Shown here one piece after another: positions 43,580-51,965 of a DNA stretch of 64,000 nucleotides; the first letter of the stretch is position 1, and each line of letters opens with the position of its first letter. Both the position numbers and the translations under genes were made by a program. The notes below the pieces were generated by a model. That model saw only the letters and a list, made by a program, of their open reading frames with translations. It searched no databases and was not told the DNA's origin. Origin of the DNA: an uncultured Lachnospiraceae bacterium (GTDB lineage: Bacteria > Bacillota > Clostridia > Lachnospirales > Lachnospiraceae). The stretch covers positions 1 through 64,000 of the forward strand of contig CAJUQJ010000004.1 of NCBI GenBank assembly GCA_910588215.1, given 5' to 3'.

Positions 43580-44641
43580 TCAATTTCTGGGATGACAACA
43601 TACATGATCCTCCTGGAGGCTGTTTTCTCTGCGGTATTGGGAAGGCGTCATACCGGTGACTTCCTTAAACTGTTTGCCGAAATAACTGTAACTGTTATAG
43701 CCGGCCAGTTCGGAGACGGTAATATTATCGTTGTCCGTAAAACGGATCATCCGCATGGCCTGCTGGATGCGCACATGCCGGATGAAGTTTACGATGGTAG
43801 TGTCGGTATGCTTTTTAAATATGTTGCACAAATAGCTTTCCGACATGGAAAAATGTTCGGCCAGAAGAGGAATGCCAAGTTCTTCGGTATAGTGCGAGGC
43901 GATAAATTTCTGTATGGAAGCGACGCCCGCATGGCCCGCATAAGGGAATTCGCCGTTTAGCGACAGGGCGGCATCCAGCACCATCTGGTGAAAACCTGAG
44001 AAATCCGGATAGGACGGGCTGTATCCGTAGGGGAGAATATCTGTCACGTCAGGAGAGGCGCCGGAAAACAGGCAGGCGTTTGCAAACTGCCTCACGGGAA
44101 TCTGAAAGATCTGTGCGTCCTTTGCGGCAGACGTCAGGGGACGGTCGCTTAATAAAACCCGGTTGTGGGGGTAGACGGCGGCTCTTGTCAGATATTCCTT
44201 CAAAGGCGTGGACAGGTTGTCTGCAGAATAATTCAGGTCGTAGGTGGGAATACCGACGCTGCTCTTTTGGGAGAGCTTGTCCAGCAGCTTTGGAAGCACG
44301 CGTTCAATGTCTTCTTTCTTTACCGGTTTGAGCAGATAGGCCAGCGCCTGATTGTCCAGCGCCTGGCAGGCATAGGTGAAATTACGGTACGCGGTAAGGA
44401 TGATAAATTCCGTCTCGAAGCCGAGACTGCGGATAGACGCGATCAGGTCGAGGCCGCTCATGTCGGGCATGGCAATATCCGTGATCACGAAATCGGGCTG
44501 GTGTGTAAGAATGGCCTCATGGGCTTCTCTGCCGGAAGTGCAGGTGCAGCAGATCTCTACTTCATAACTTTGCCAGTCAACAACGTGGTGGATGCTGTAA
44601 AAATTGACTGGTTCATCATCGACAATGATTAAACGATACAT
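43580..44641 (-). CDS. Response regulator with AraC-type DNA-binding domain (orphan)
   Basis: A 353-residue regulator. The receiver domain starts MYRLIIVDDEPVNFYSI, has the phospho-acceptor aspartate in FVITDIAMPDMSG, and the lysine in YLLKPVKKED. The C-terminus carries an AraC-type double helix-turn-helix (LLAEHFSMSESYLCNIFKKH and ITVSELAGYNSYSYFGKQF). The middle region is much shorter than in the 520-residue regulator at 14869. GGAGGAACGTC precedes the ATG at 44641; the longer frame to 44878 has no ribosome site. No sensor kinase is adjacent, so its partner is unlinked or lost. Confidence 0.88.
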   Translation of the reverse strand: MYRLIIVDDEPVNFYSIHHVVDWQSYEVEICCTCTSGREAHEAILTHQPDFVITDIAMPDMSGLDLIASIRSLGFETEFIILTAYRNFTYACQALDNQALAYLLKPVKKEDIERVLPKLLDKLSQKSSVGIPTYDLNYSADNLSTPLKEYLTRAAVYPHNRVLLSDRPLTSAAKDAQIFQIPVRQFANACLFSGASPDVTDILPYGYSPSYPDFSGFHQMVLDAALSLNGEFPYAGHAGVASIQKFIASHYTEELGIPLLAEHFSMSESYLCNIFKKHTDTTIVNFIRHVRIQQAMRMIRFTDNDNITVSELAGYNSYSYFGKQFKEVTGMTPSQYRRENSLQEDHVCCHPRN

Positions 44642-44899
44642 GACGTTCCTCCGGGACGATAACACGTTTTGTTTACTGAGGGTAATGCTGTCTATTATTA
44701 TAAGCGGCAGGGAAAAATTCGTCAATTTTGGAACGGAGCAGGAGGGGAGACTATGCGCAGAGATTTTTGATTCTTGCAAAAATATATTCATATGGTAAGG
44801 TAGATGTAATATGGGAAGGCTATACTTTTGCCGGGACGTGAAGACGAAAAAGGATGCCGGTCCCGTGGACTTATTCATGACAAGGAGGAAGAGGCAGCC

Positions 44900-45919
44900 A
44901 TGTGGCAGTTTACATTTCCGTTTTTCCTGATCGCACTTTTCATCTTCATTGGAATTATGGTGCGTGATGCCAGAACTTTGTGGAGCGGCGTTTCCTTTTT
45001 CTGGTTGATGTTGTGGTCGGCGGTGACTTTATTCCTGTTTCTGTCCGAATACGCGGCGAGTCTGATGACAAATGACGTTATAATCGGGATACTGCTGTTT
45101 CTGATCATCCTGGCGGTGGGCAGCATTGTGGCATTTCCGGCGGTTTTGATTCTTGTGTTTTTTGTGGAAGGAATCAAGGTGATCAGGCATGAGGGGGCCA
45201 AACCGTCGAATCTGTTATCGATACTGTTTTCTATTCTGTTGTATGGTTATCTGGCGATCTGGCCGGCAGTTGGAAACCTGAAGAAAAATACACCCGGCAC
45301 TATGTTTTATGGAATTGTCAGTTTTGCAGCAGTCTATATATTGTCATTGATGGCCGTCTATTGTCTGTCGGCAATCCTCAATCTTATACATCTGAGAAAA
45401 AGAAGAAACGCAGACTATATTGTGGTACTGGGGTGTGGGATCTCAGGAGAGAAAGTAACGCCATTGCTTGCGGCGCGGATCGACAGAGGAATAGCGCTGC
45501 TGCGATGTAATCCCAGGGCTGTGTTGATCATGTCCGGCGGACAGGGACCGGGCGAGAAGATACCGGAGAGTGAGGCCATGGCAGATTACGCAATCGAACA
45601 GGGGGTGGATGCTGCCAGAATCATCCGGGAACAGAAATCTGTATCGACTCAGGAAAATCTGCAGTTTTCCAGAGAACTGATGGAGGGCAGAAAACCCAGG
45701 ATTATCCTTGTTACAACAGCATATCATGTATTCCGGTCGCTGATCCTGGCACGGCGGCAGGGGATAAAATGCGTGGGATTCGGCGCCAGAACCAAATGGT
45801 ATTTTACGCTGAATGCCCTGCTGCGGGAGTTTATCGGATACCTGCATCTGACATGGAAAAGGCATGCGCTTGTGGTTGGCGCAGCGGCAGGGCTTGTGGT
45901 GATCGGTAATCTTCTGTGA
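44900..45919 (+). CDS. YdcF/SanA-type DUF218 membrane protein
   Basis: A 339-residue membrane protein. The first 185 residues hold about five hydrophobic segments (FTFPFFLIALFIFIGIMV first). The C-terminal DUF218 domain starts DYIVVLGCGISGEKVTP and includes LIMSGGQGPGEKIPESEAMA and STQENLQFSRELM, the acidic and Asn motifs of the family, then LVTTAYHVFRSLILAR. DUF218 proteins are linked to envelope maintenance (ElyC, SanA), but the reaction is uncertain. AAGGAGG lies 11 bases before the ATG at 44900; an upstream in-frame GTG-type start lacks a site. Confidence 0.82.
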   Translation: MWQFTFPFFLIALFIFIGIMVRDARTLWSGVSFFWLMLWSAVTLFLFLSEYAASLMTNDVIIGILLFLIILAVGSIVAFPAVLILVFFVEGIKVIRHEGAKPSNLLSILFSILLYGYLAIWPAVGNLKKNTPGTMFYGIVSFAAVYILSLMAVYCLSAILNLIHLRKRRNADYIVVLGCGISGEKVTPLLAARIDRGIALLRCNPRAVLIMSGGQGPGEKIPESEAMADYAIEQGVDAARIIREQKSVSTQENLQFSRELMEGRKPRIILVTTAYHVFRSLILARRQGIKCVGFGARTKWYFTLNALLREFIGYLHLTWKRHALVVGAAAGLVVIGNLL

Positions 45920-46041
45920 CGGGGGAATTGCAGGAAAAAGGGCAATAGAGTATAGTAATAATACAATGCAGGAATAAGAGTTGGCAGTCGGACATTGCCA
46001 TGATGGCGCCGGGTGCCTGCGAACAGGAAACGGAGGAGCGT

Positions 46042-47559
46042 ATGCGGGAAAACAAATGTTACAGGATCGAAAAAGACAGCAGGGCTATGTTTCACAATCA
46101 GGTGGATTATTGTGTCGGAACAGGAAGGATGGGACTTGCGCTGCAGCAGGAATATCAGGAGCAGTTAAAGCTTGTGCAGAGTCAGATCGGGTTTCGGCAT
46201 ATCCGTGGGCATGGGATTTTTTCGGACGATATGGCTATTTATCAGGAATTTGAAGAGGCAGACGGCACGAAGCGGGCGGAGTATAATTTTACCTATCTGG
46301 ATCTGGTGATGGACAGTTACCGCAAATGCGGTCTTAAGCCCTTTTTGGAGCTGGGATTTATGCCGGATAAAATGGCGTCCGGCGATCAGACCGTATTCTA
46401 TTGGAAAGGGAATACCACGCCGCCGGCAAGTTACGCTGCCTGGTGTGATCTGACAACGGCTACACTGCGCCATCTGATGGAACGTTATGGAGAGGATGAA
46501 GTGGTGACCTGGCCGATCGAAGTATGGAATGAGCCGAATCTGCCGGGATTCTGGAAGGATGCCGATATGCAGGAGTATTTCCGGTTGTTTGAGGAGACTT
46601 TCCGTGCGGTGAAGAAGGTGGACGAACGTTTTCGGGTAGGCGGGCCGGCAGTCTGCGGTGTGCAGGATGAATTGTGGATCCGGAAATTTCTGGAGTTCTG
46701 CAGGGAAAGAAAGATCGCCCTGGATTTTGTCACCCGTCATCATTACACGACAGAACTTCCGGAGGATGTGGGGCACTATGGCTATGCCGCGCTTTCAGAT
46801 GCGGAGCAGGGATTTTTGAACCTGCAGTCTTCCCGGGATATTATCGACAGTTTTGAGGAGTACAGGGGGATGGAGATCCATATTACGGAATTTAATACTT
46901 CTTATATTCCCAACTGTCCGCTGCACGATACCAACCAGAATGCGGCATACATCGCACACCAGCTGTCCCGGCTGGGAGATAGGAACGAATCCTATTCCTA
47001 CTGGACGTTCGGAGATATTTTCGAGGAGCGGGGCGTTCCCTTTACGCCTTTCCACGGCGGCTTCGGTTTGGTGGCCAACGGCGGCATTCCCAAGCCTACC
47101 TTCTGGGTGTTTAAATTCTACAAGGATTTGAACGGTACCTGTGTGTGCAAGGAAGAGGATTTGGTGGTGACGGAGGGGGACGACGGCATCTACCGGGGAA
47201 TCGTGTGGAATGCAGCACGGCAGCGTACCGGCAGGGAATTGGAGATAACGGTTTCCTTCCCGGCGAAAGACGGGCAGGATTATGTGGTGGTGACGAAGAC
47301 GGTAGATGAAGAGACCTGTAATCCGCTGCGCATGTGGCATGATCTGGGAGAGCCTTCTTCTCCGGATCAGAGACAGAAGGAGCTGATTCTGGCGTGTGCA
47401 AGACCGTTTGTGTCAAGCGGAAGGGCGAAAGCATCCGGGGAGCAGGTTGAGTTTTCTCTGTCAGTGAAAGAGCACGGGGTGATTTATTTTGAGCTGCAGC
47501 CGGTGGAAACGACAAGTGACCGAGGCTATGATTATAACAGAGTGATGCAGTTCGATTGA
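46042..47559 (+). CDS. Glycoside hydrolase family 39 (beta-xylosidase-like)
   Basis: A 505-residue GH39 enzyme. The acid/base glutamate is in WPIEVWNEPNLPGFW (near residue 163) and the nucleophile glutamate in MEIHITEFNTSY (near residue 282). FRHIRGHGIFSDDMAIY near residue 55 is another family landmark. A C-terminal beta-sandwich follows the barrel. No signal peptide is present, so it acts on imported xylosides or related sugars. GGAGG at 46032-46036 supports the ATG at 46042. No transporter is adjacent; the gene may rely on systems elsewhere. Confidence 0.9.
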   Translation: MRENKCYRIEKDSRAMFHNQVDYCVGTGRMGLALQQEYQEQLKLVQSQIGFRHIRGHGIFSDDMAIYQEFEEADGTKRAEYNFTYLDLVMDSYRKCGLKPFLELGFMPDKMASGDQTVFYWKGNTTPPASYAAWCDLTTATLRHLMERYGEDEVVTWPIEVWNEPNLPGFWKDADMQEYFRLFEETFRAVKKVDERFRVGGPAVCGVQDELWIRKFLEFCRERKIALDFVTRHHYTTELPEDVGHYGYAALSDAEQGFLNLQSSRDIIDSFEEYRGMEIHITEFNTSYIPNCPLHDTNQNAAYIAHQLSRLGDRNESYSYWTFGDIFEERGVPFTPFHGGFGLVANGGIPKPTFWVFKFYKDLNGTCVCKEEDLVVTEGDDGIYRGIVWNAARQRTGRELEITVSFPAKDGQDYVVVTKTVDEETCNPLRMWHDLGEPSSPDQRQKELILACARPFVSSGRAKASGEQVEFSLSVKEHGVIYFELQPVETTSDRGYDYNRVMQFD

Positions 47560-47608
47560 GAGCATTTTGAATTTGTGACGCTTCGCAATAGAGGAAAATG
47601 TGATAAAT

Positions 47609-47623
47609 TATAGTAAACGGCAT
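47609..47623 (+). promoter_or_regulatory. TATAGTAAACGGCAT motif
   Basis: One mismatch from the recurring motif, exactly 100 bases before the second AAA/PD-(D/E)XK start. A degraded inverted copy (TTGCCGGTGTTTATAG) follows at about 47639-47654, recalling the paired arrangement at 33693. Confidence 0.6.
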
Positions 47624-47708
47624 GAAAGATTGTTCCAGTTGCCGGTGTTTATAGAGGTGAAAGCACAATTTCAATAGAAAAGCAGGCCAATGAGGAGGCG
47701 CAAACTTA

Positions 47709-49289
47709 ATGGGAATCTATCTGAATCCGGGCAACAGAGGTTTCTGGCAGTCGATTCGATCCGAGATTTATGTAGATAAGACGGGGTTGATCGCAAAGAC
47801 GAACCAATATTTGAATACGGAGCAGCAGTATATATGTGTCAGCAGGCCGAGACGATTCGGTAAATCCATGGCGATTAAGATGCTTGCGGCTTATTATAGC
47901 CGTGGCTGTGATTCCGGGGATTTATTCAGGGGCTTTCAGATAGAAAAAGAAGAGACTTTCAACGAACATCTGAACCAGTATGATGTTATCTTTATGAACA
48001 TGCAGCAGTTTCTGATCAGAGCAAAGGAAGAGGATGTAACGGAATATCTGGAACGGGCTGTGCTTGAAGAACTGCGGGAGAGTTATGGAGATTTGTTTTC
48101 GGAGCGGATTACGGGTCTGGCAGAAGCGCTTGAGAGAATTTATGCAAAAACGGAAAAGCAGTTTATCTTTCTGATTGATGAATGGGACTGTGTGATGCGG
48201 GAAAGGCAGGAATCCGAAGAGCTGCAGAAGAAGTACCTGGATTTTCTGCGGGATCTTTTAAAGGATCAGCCTTATGTTGCGCTGGCGTATGTGACAGGAA
48301 TTCTTCCCATAAAGAAATACGGGCAGCATTCCGCGCTGAATATGTTCTGGGAATACTCGATGACAGATCAGTTTATCTTTGAGGAATATACAGGCTTCAC
48401 GGAGGAGGAGGTAAAAGCGCTCTGTGTTCGGTATGACATGGATTTTGCAAAAGTCAGCGACTGGTATGACGGCTACATGCTTCGGCAGTTCCGGCACATT
48501 TATAATCCGCGCTCTGTTGTGGCGGCGATGAAGAGCCGTGTTTTTTCAAACTACTGGACATCTACAGAAACTTACGAGGCATTAAAGTTATATATCGATA
48601 TGGATTTTGACGGGCTGAAAGCAGATATTGTGCAGATGTTGGGCGGCGAACGGGTGAAGGTGAATACACTCAGTTTTCAAAATGATATGCACAGCTTTAG
48701 AACAAAGGATGATGTGCTGACGCTGCTGATCCATATCGGTTATCTTGGCTATGATGCGGAGACGAAGGAAGCGTTTATTCCTAATAAAGAGATCATCGGA
48801 GAATTCGAGAATGCCATGAGTGTGAGCGGATGGCCGGAAGTGATGCGTGTACTGAAAGCATCGGAGAAGCTTCTGGAAGCAACTTTAAGCGGTGATGAGG
48901 AAAGCGTGGAAAGAGGACTTGACCGGGCGCATATGGAAGTGGCGTCCATATTGACTTATAATGATGAGAATGCACTTGGCAGTGCCATAGGGCTTGCTTA
49001 CTATAGTGCAAGGAAGGACTACAAACTGGTACGGGAGCTGCCGGCAGGAAAGGGCTTTGCAGACGTTGTTTTTCTGCCGCTGCCGCATACGGATAAGCCG
49101 GCGTTGGTGGTAGAACTGAAATATGATGAGGATGCCAGAACGGCCATACAGCAGATTAAGGACAGGCAGTATACGCAGGCACTTGCAGGATATGTGGGCA
49201 ATATATTGCTCTTGGGAATCAATTATGAGAGGGGAAATAAGGACAAACCGCATAGTTGTGTGATAGAAAGAACGGTAAAGCAAAGTTAA
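47709..49289 (+). CDS. AAA-ATPase-like protein with C-terminal PD-(D/E)XK nuclease domain
   Basis: A 526-residue paralog of the protein at 40701. P-loop CVSRPRRFGKSMAIKM, Walker B FIFLIDEWDCVM, and nuclease acids in GFADVVFLP and ALVVELKYDE are all conserved. Residues 1-55 are identical; about 73-150 are clearly divergent, then similarity returns through the ATPase and nuclease. Roughly nine differences in the first 93 bases are all synonymous, so the duplication is old and the sequence is under selection. AGGAGG precedes the ATG. Both copies lie in the same orientation 7 kb apart, so recombination could delete what lies between. Confidence 0.88.
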   Translation: MGIYLNPGNRGFWQSIRSEIYVDKTGLIAKTNQYLNTEQQYICVSRPRRFGKSMAIKMLAAYYSRGCDSGDLFRGFQIEKEETFNEHLNQYDVIFMNMQQFLIRAKEEDVTEYLERAVLEELRESYGDLFSERITGLAEALERIYAKTEKQFIFLIDEWDCVMRERQESEELQKKYLDFLRDLLKDQPYVALAYVTGILPIKKYGQHSALNMFWEYSMTDQFIFEEYTGFTEEEVKALCVRYDMDFAKVSDWYDGYMLRQFRHIYNPRSVVAAMKSRVFSNYWTSTETYEALKLYIDMDFDGLKADIVQMLGGERVKVNTLSFQNDMHSFRTKDDVLTLLIHIGYLGYDAETKEAFIPNKEIIGEFENAMSVSGWPEVMRVLKASEKLLEATLSGDEESVERGLDRAHMEVASILTYNDENALGSAIGLAYYSARKDYKLVRELPAGKGFADVVFLPLPHTDKPALVVELKYDEDARTAIQQIKDRQYTQALAGYVGNILLLGINYERGNKDKPHSCVIERTVKQS

Positions 49290-49292
49290 TAG

Positions 49293-49440
49293 TATTTGGA
49301 TATCGTCCGACTTGGAATATCCAAGGGAACGGGAGTAGAGCAGCTTTGCCGTTATCTTGGAATATCCATTGAGCGCTGTATCTGCGTGGGGACGGAGAGC
49401 ATGATATTCCCATGCTGCAAAATTTATGGAATGACAGGGT
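49293..49440 (+). pseudogene. C-terminal fragment of a Cof-type HAD phosphatase
   Basis: The plus strand reads LGISKGTGVEQLCRYLGISI and ERCICVG, then shifts frame into GDGEHDIPMLQNLW. This matches the last conserved part of HAD-IIB phosphatases (KGxG...GDxxNDxxML), as in the intact gene at 54092. The catalytic N-terminus is absent, so the fragment is dead. Confidence 0.75.
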
Positions 49441-49450
49441 TTTGTTCAGG

Positions 49451-49486
49451 CCGCTGCAGATCTAGTAAGATCTGCGGCGGTCTTTT
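49451..49486 (+). terminator. Rho-independent terminator
   Basis: CCGCTGCAGATCT and AGATCTGCGGCGG form a long stem with a four-base loop, followed by TCTTTT. It presumably ended the decayed HAD gene. Confidence 0.8.
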
Positions 49487-49503
49487 CCATCTTCTGTCAC
49501 ACT

Positions 49504-50600
49504 TTAATGTAATGTAAATTCTTTTGGAGTAACGCCCATGATACGTTTGAACGCTCAGCAGAAGGAATTATCATTGGTATAGCCCACCGCCAGAGCGATA
49601 TCTTTAACGAGGATATTCTTTTCACTGAGTAGCTGACAGGCCTTTTCGATACGGATCTGTTCCAGCAGATGCGCGAAGGAAGTACCGATGATTTCGCGAA
49701 AGATCTGGTAGGCAAAGGACTCGCTGATATGGAATTCTTCGCAGATTACGAATGGCAAAAACAAGTTGTCTTGTCATGAATGAGGACAGGCTTCGCTCTA
49801 TAAAGTTGTCATTTTTAATCGTATTCAGCAAATGGAGCAGGTCATTTGAGGAACCTGTCGACATCCAGGCAGTAAGTTGGGAACAGAAAATTCTTCTCGA
49901 TATATTCCCGTACCAGAGCAGAGAGAAGGATTGGGTATTTTATGAGTTCCGGCTGGGAACTGTTATCTTTTACGGAAAAATCAGCCAGGATGACAACAAA
50001 TTTCTGATTGTTGGGTTTGACATTCAGTGTAGAGAAAAGATATTGCAGCTCGTCCGGTTTATTGATCGCGCCAAAAAGAGCGTTGCGAAGCATTGCGGCT
50101 TCCAGAAGCGGCTTTTGGGATGAAAGGCTCTGTCGCAGCTGATTGTTGCTCGTGACCAGACCGGAGGCGGTATTGATGAGACCGGTGAATTCGTCTTTGC
50201 CGGATGTATGGATCTCCGAAGAATCGCCAATCAAATAGGCGATTGCTTCGGTTGGCGTCGGTCATGTTTGCCATGACGGCTTTTTGCGGAGAGAATACAC
50301 AGCATTTCCAGCCGCTGTAGTCGGACTCTATCGTACTTACTATGTAGTTTTGATAATCATAGTCGGGATTGGAGGGCCGGGTGACACAGGCGACGGCGTC
50401 TTCCAGGGACATGACAGCTTCCTTGTCCTGCACGGAGGTGATTAGATTATTATCGCGGTCCAACAGCAGGGCGATGCTGCCGGGGGCGATCAGCAATTGC
50501 ACCAGCTGATAGAGAAACGGGAAGAGATGGATTGAAGACAATGGTGGAGGGGATGGGATTTCTGATCGCTTATGACGGGATGGAACTGTGCACGAGTTGA
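49504..50600 (-). pseudogene. Decayed AraC-type regulator with sensory domain
   Basis: Minus-strand fragments in several frames make up one former gene. LDRDNNLITSVQDKEAVMS and YQNYIVSTIESDYSGWKC come from an extracellular Cache-like sensor; TASGLVTSNNQLRQSLSSQ and LRNALFGAINKPDELQYLF from the middle region; HISESFAYQIFREIIGTSFA and DIALAVGYTNDNSFC from the helix-turn-helix; then a TGA, and AFKRIMGVTPKEFTLH before the stop. At least two frameshifts and one nonsense codon are visible. It is similar in plan to the intact 818-residue regulator at 55439. Confidence 0.8.
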
Positions 50601-50647
50601 TCAGGGCTGCAGGCATAATAGCCCTACAGCAGTCACCTTTCTGATTC

Positions 50648-51466
50648 TTAACCCTCTTTCCGATACTCGCTGGGACTGACGCCCATCTTTTGCCGGAAGA
50701 GCCGCGAGAAATAAAGTGGGTCGATAAAACTTACCGAGTGAGCGATCACACGGATTGACAGGTCTGTATTCTTAAGCAGGATACAGGCCTGTTTTATACG
50801 ATAATCCAGTAAATAGCTTTGTATGGAAACACTTGTGAAGGACTTAAATAGCCGGTGCAGATAGGAACGGTTGATACCCAGATGATCGGCAATATCCTGA
50901 ATCGTGATTGGATCACAATAGTGATCTTCGATATATTGCAGGGCATCCTCTGCGTAGCTGGGTTTCTTCTGGCAGATGGCGGTCTGAACGTTGGGAAACT
51001 TTTGTGCCAGCAGGAACAGATATTCATAGAGGATGCTGTTCATGATCAGGTCGCGGTTCTGCGTCAGCTTGTCGGCTTCAGACATTTTCTCATGGCAGCG
51101 CCGCAGCTGTTCATCCTGCCCGAGAGAAACTACCAGGCTGTCGAAAAGAGAAGTCCGTTCCAGATACCCCTTGATCTTAATGCCCTGCATCCCGATCCAT
51201 GTGTATGTCCAGGGCGTGTTCTGATCGGCTTCATAGTAGATCAACTCGTCAGGGCAGATCAAGAAGGCGTCACCTTCCTGCAGACGGAACAGTTTCCCGC
51301 GGGCTTTGTAAATGCCCGTACCCTTTAAGACGTAATGGATCAGATAGCCTTTGCGCATGATAGGGCCGTAGCTGTGGCCGGGGGCACAGTTTTCATAGCC
51401 GCAGGTGTAGATCATGGCGTCGATATTCTTATAGAAATCATTGGAGAAGTTGTAATCCAGCATCAT
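50648..51466 (-). CDS. AraC family transcriptional regulator
   Basis: A 272-residue regulator with an N-terminal cupin-like sensing domain (YLIHYVLKGTGIYKARGK near residue 39) and a C-terminal double helix-turn-helix (ITIQDIADHLGINRSYLHRL and IRVIAHSVSFIDPLYFSRLF). The ATG at 51466 follows GAGG; the extension to 51529 passes through the TATAGTAAGCGACAT motif and is unlikely to be coding. It is divergent from the PTS gene 500 bases away and may control it, or may be what is left of the decayed locus at 49.3-50.6 kb. Confidence 0.9.
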   Translation of the reverse strand: MMLDYNFSNDFYKNIDAMIYTCGYENCAPGHSYGPIMRKGYLIHYVLKGTGIYKARGKLFRLQEGDAFLICPDELIYYEADQNTPWTYTWIGMQGIKIKGYLERTSLFDSLVVSLGQDEQLRRCHEKMSEADKLTQNRDLIMNSILYEYLFLLAQKFPNVQTAICQKKPSYAEDALQYIEDHYCDPITIQDIADHLGINRSYLHRLFKSFTSVSIQSYLLDYRIKQACILLKNTDLSIRVIAHSVSFIDPLYFSRLFRQKMGVSPSEYRKEG

Positions 51467-51482
51467 ATTTGCCTCATTTCTG

Positions 51483-51497
51483 ATGTCGCTTACTATA
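51483..51497 (-). promoter_or_regulatory. TATAGTAAGCGACAT motif and promoter of the AraC gene
   Basis: On the minus strand TTGGAA, 17 bases, and TATTAT overlap this copy of the recurring motif, 17 bases before the AraC start codon. A protein bound here would block transcription directly. Confidence 0.5.
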
Positions 51498-51705
51498 ATA
51501 CATTGTGCATAGTTCCATTCCAACCGCACAGGTGGAATATGATTCGCAGATTTCCGTCATGCTTTACTGACAGATTGTCAATATACGCTTATATGGACTC
51601 CATGTCATAATCTTCAATTATCAAGTCACATATCTCCATATAAATCTCATTTTAGCAGACTATAATAATAGATACAAACATAACTTTTCTGTGGCCGCAG
51701 AAAAC

Positions 51706-51887
51706 GTAACAGTTCAGCCTTCGGTTTCACTGTCACGCGTGGTTACCATGTAACCGCAATGCACACAAAATGCATCCAAAAAAGTAAATTCCTTCGGAAT
51801 TAACTTTGCATTTTGACGCTTGCATAACTCACAAAATCGCATACAGAGCGATTTTACTCGCGGAATAGTGCAAGGCTAAACTGTTAC
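51706..51887. mobile_element. 182-bp element with terminal inverted repeats
   Basis: GTAACAGTTCAGCCTT (51706-51721) and AAGGCTAAACTGTTAC (51872-51887) are inverted repeats with one mismatch. Inside are further palindromes: GGTTAC-AT-GTAACC, TTCC-TTC-GGAA, and AAAATCGC-ATACAGA-GCGATTTT. No coding capacity is visible. GTAACAGTTTAGCC, the same terminus, also occurs alone at 40311-40324. It looks like a MITE-type or other palindromic repeat. It lies just upstream of the PTS gene and separates it from the AraC gene. Confidence 0.7.
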
Positions 51888-51965
51888 CAGAAAACCGATA
51901 ACATAAGCTTTTTGTATACTGTGGAAATCTTGGCAGTGCATAGAAGATAGAAGGAGGAGAAGGAA

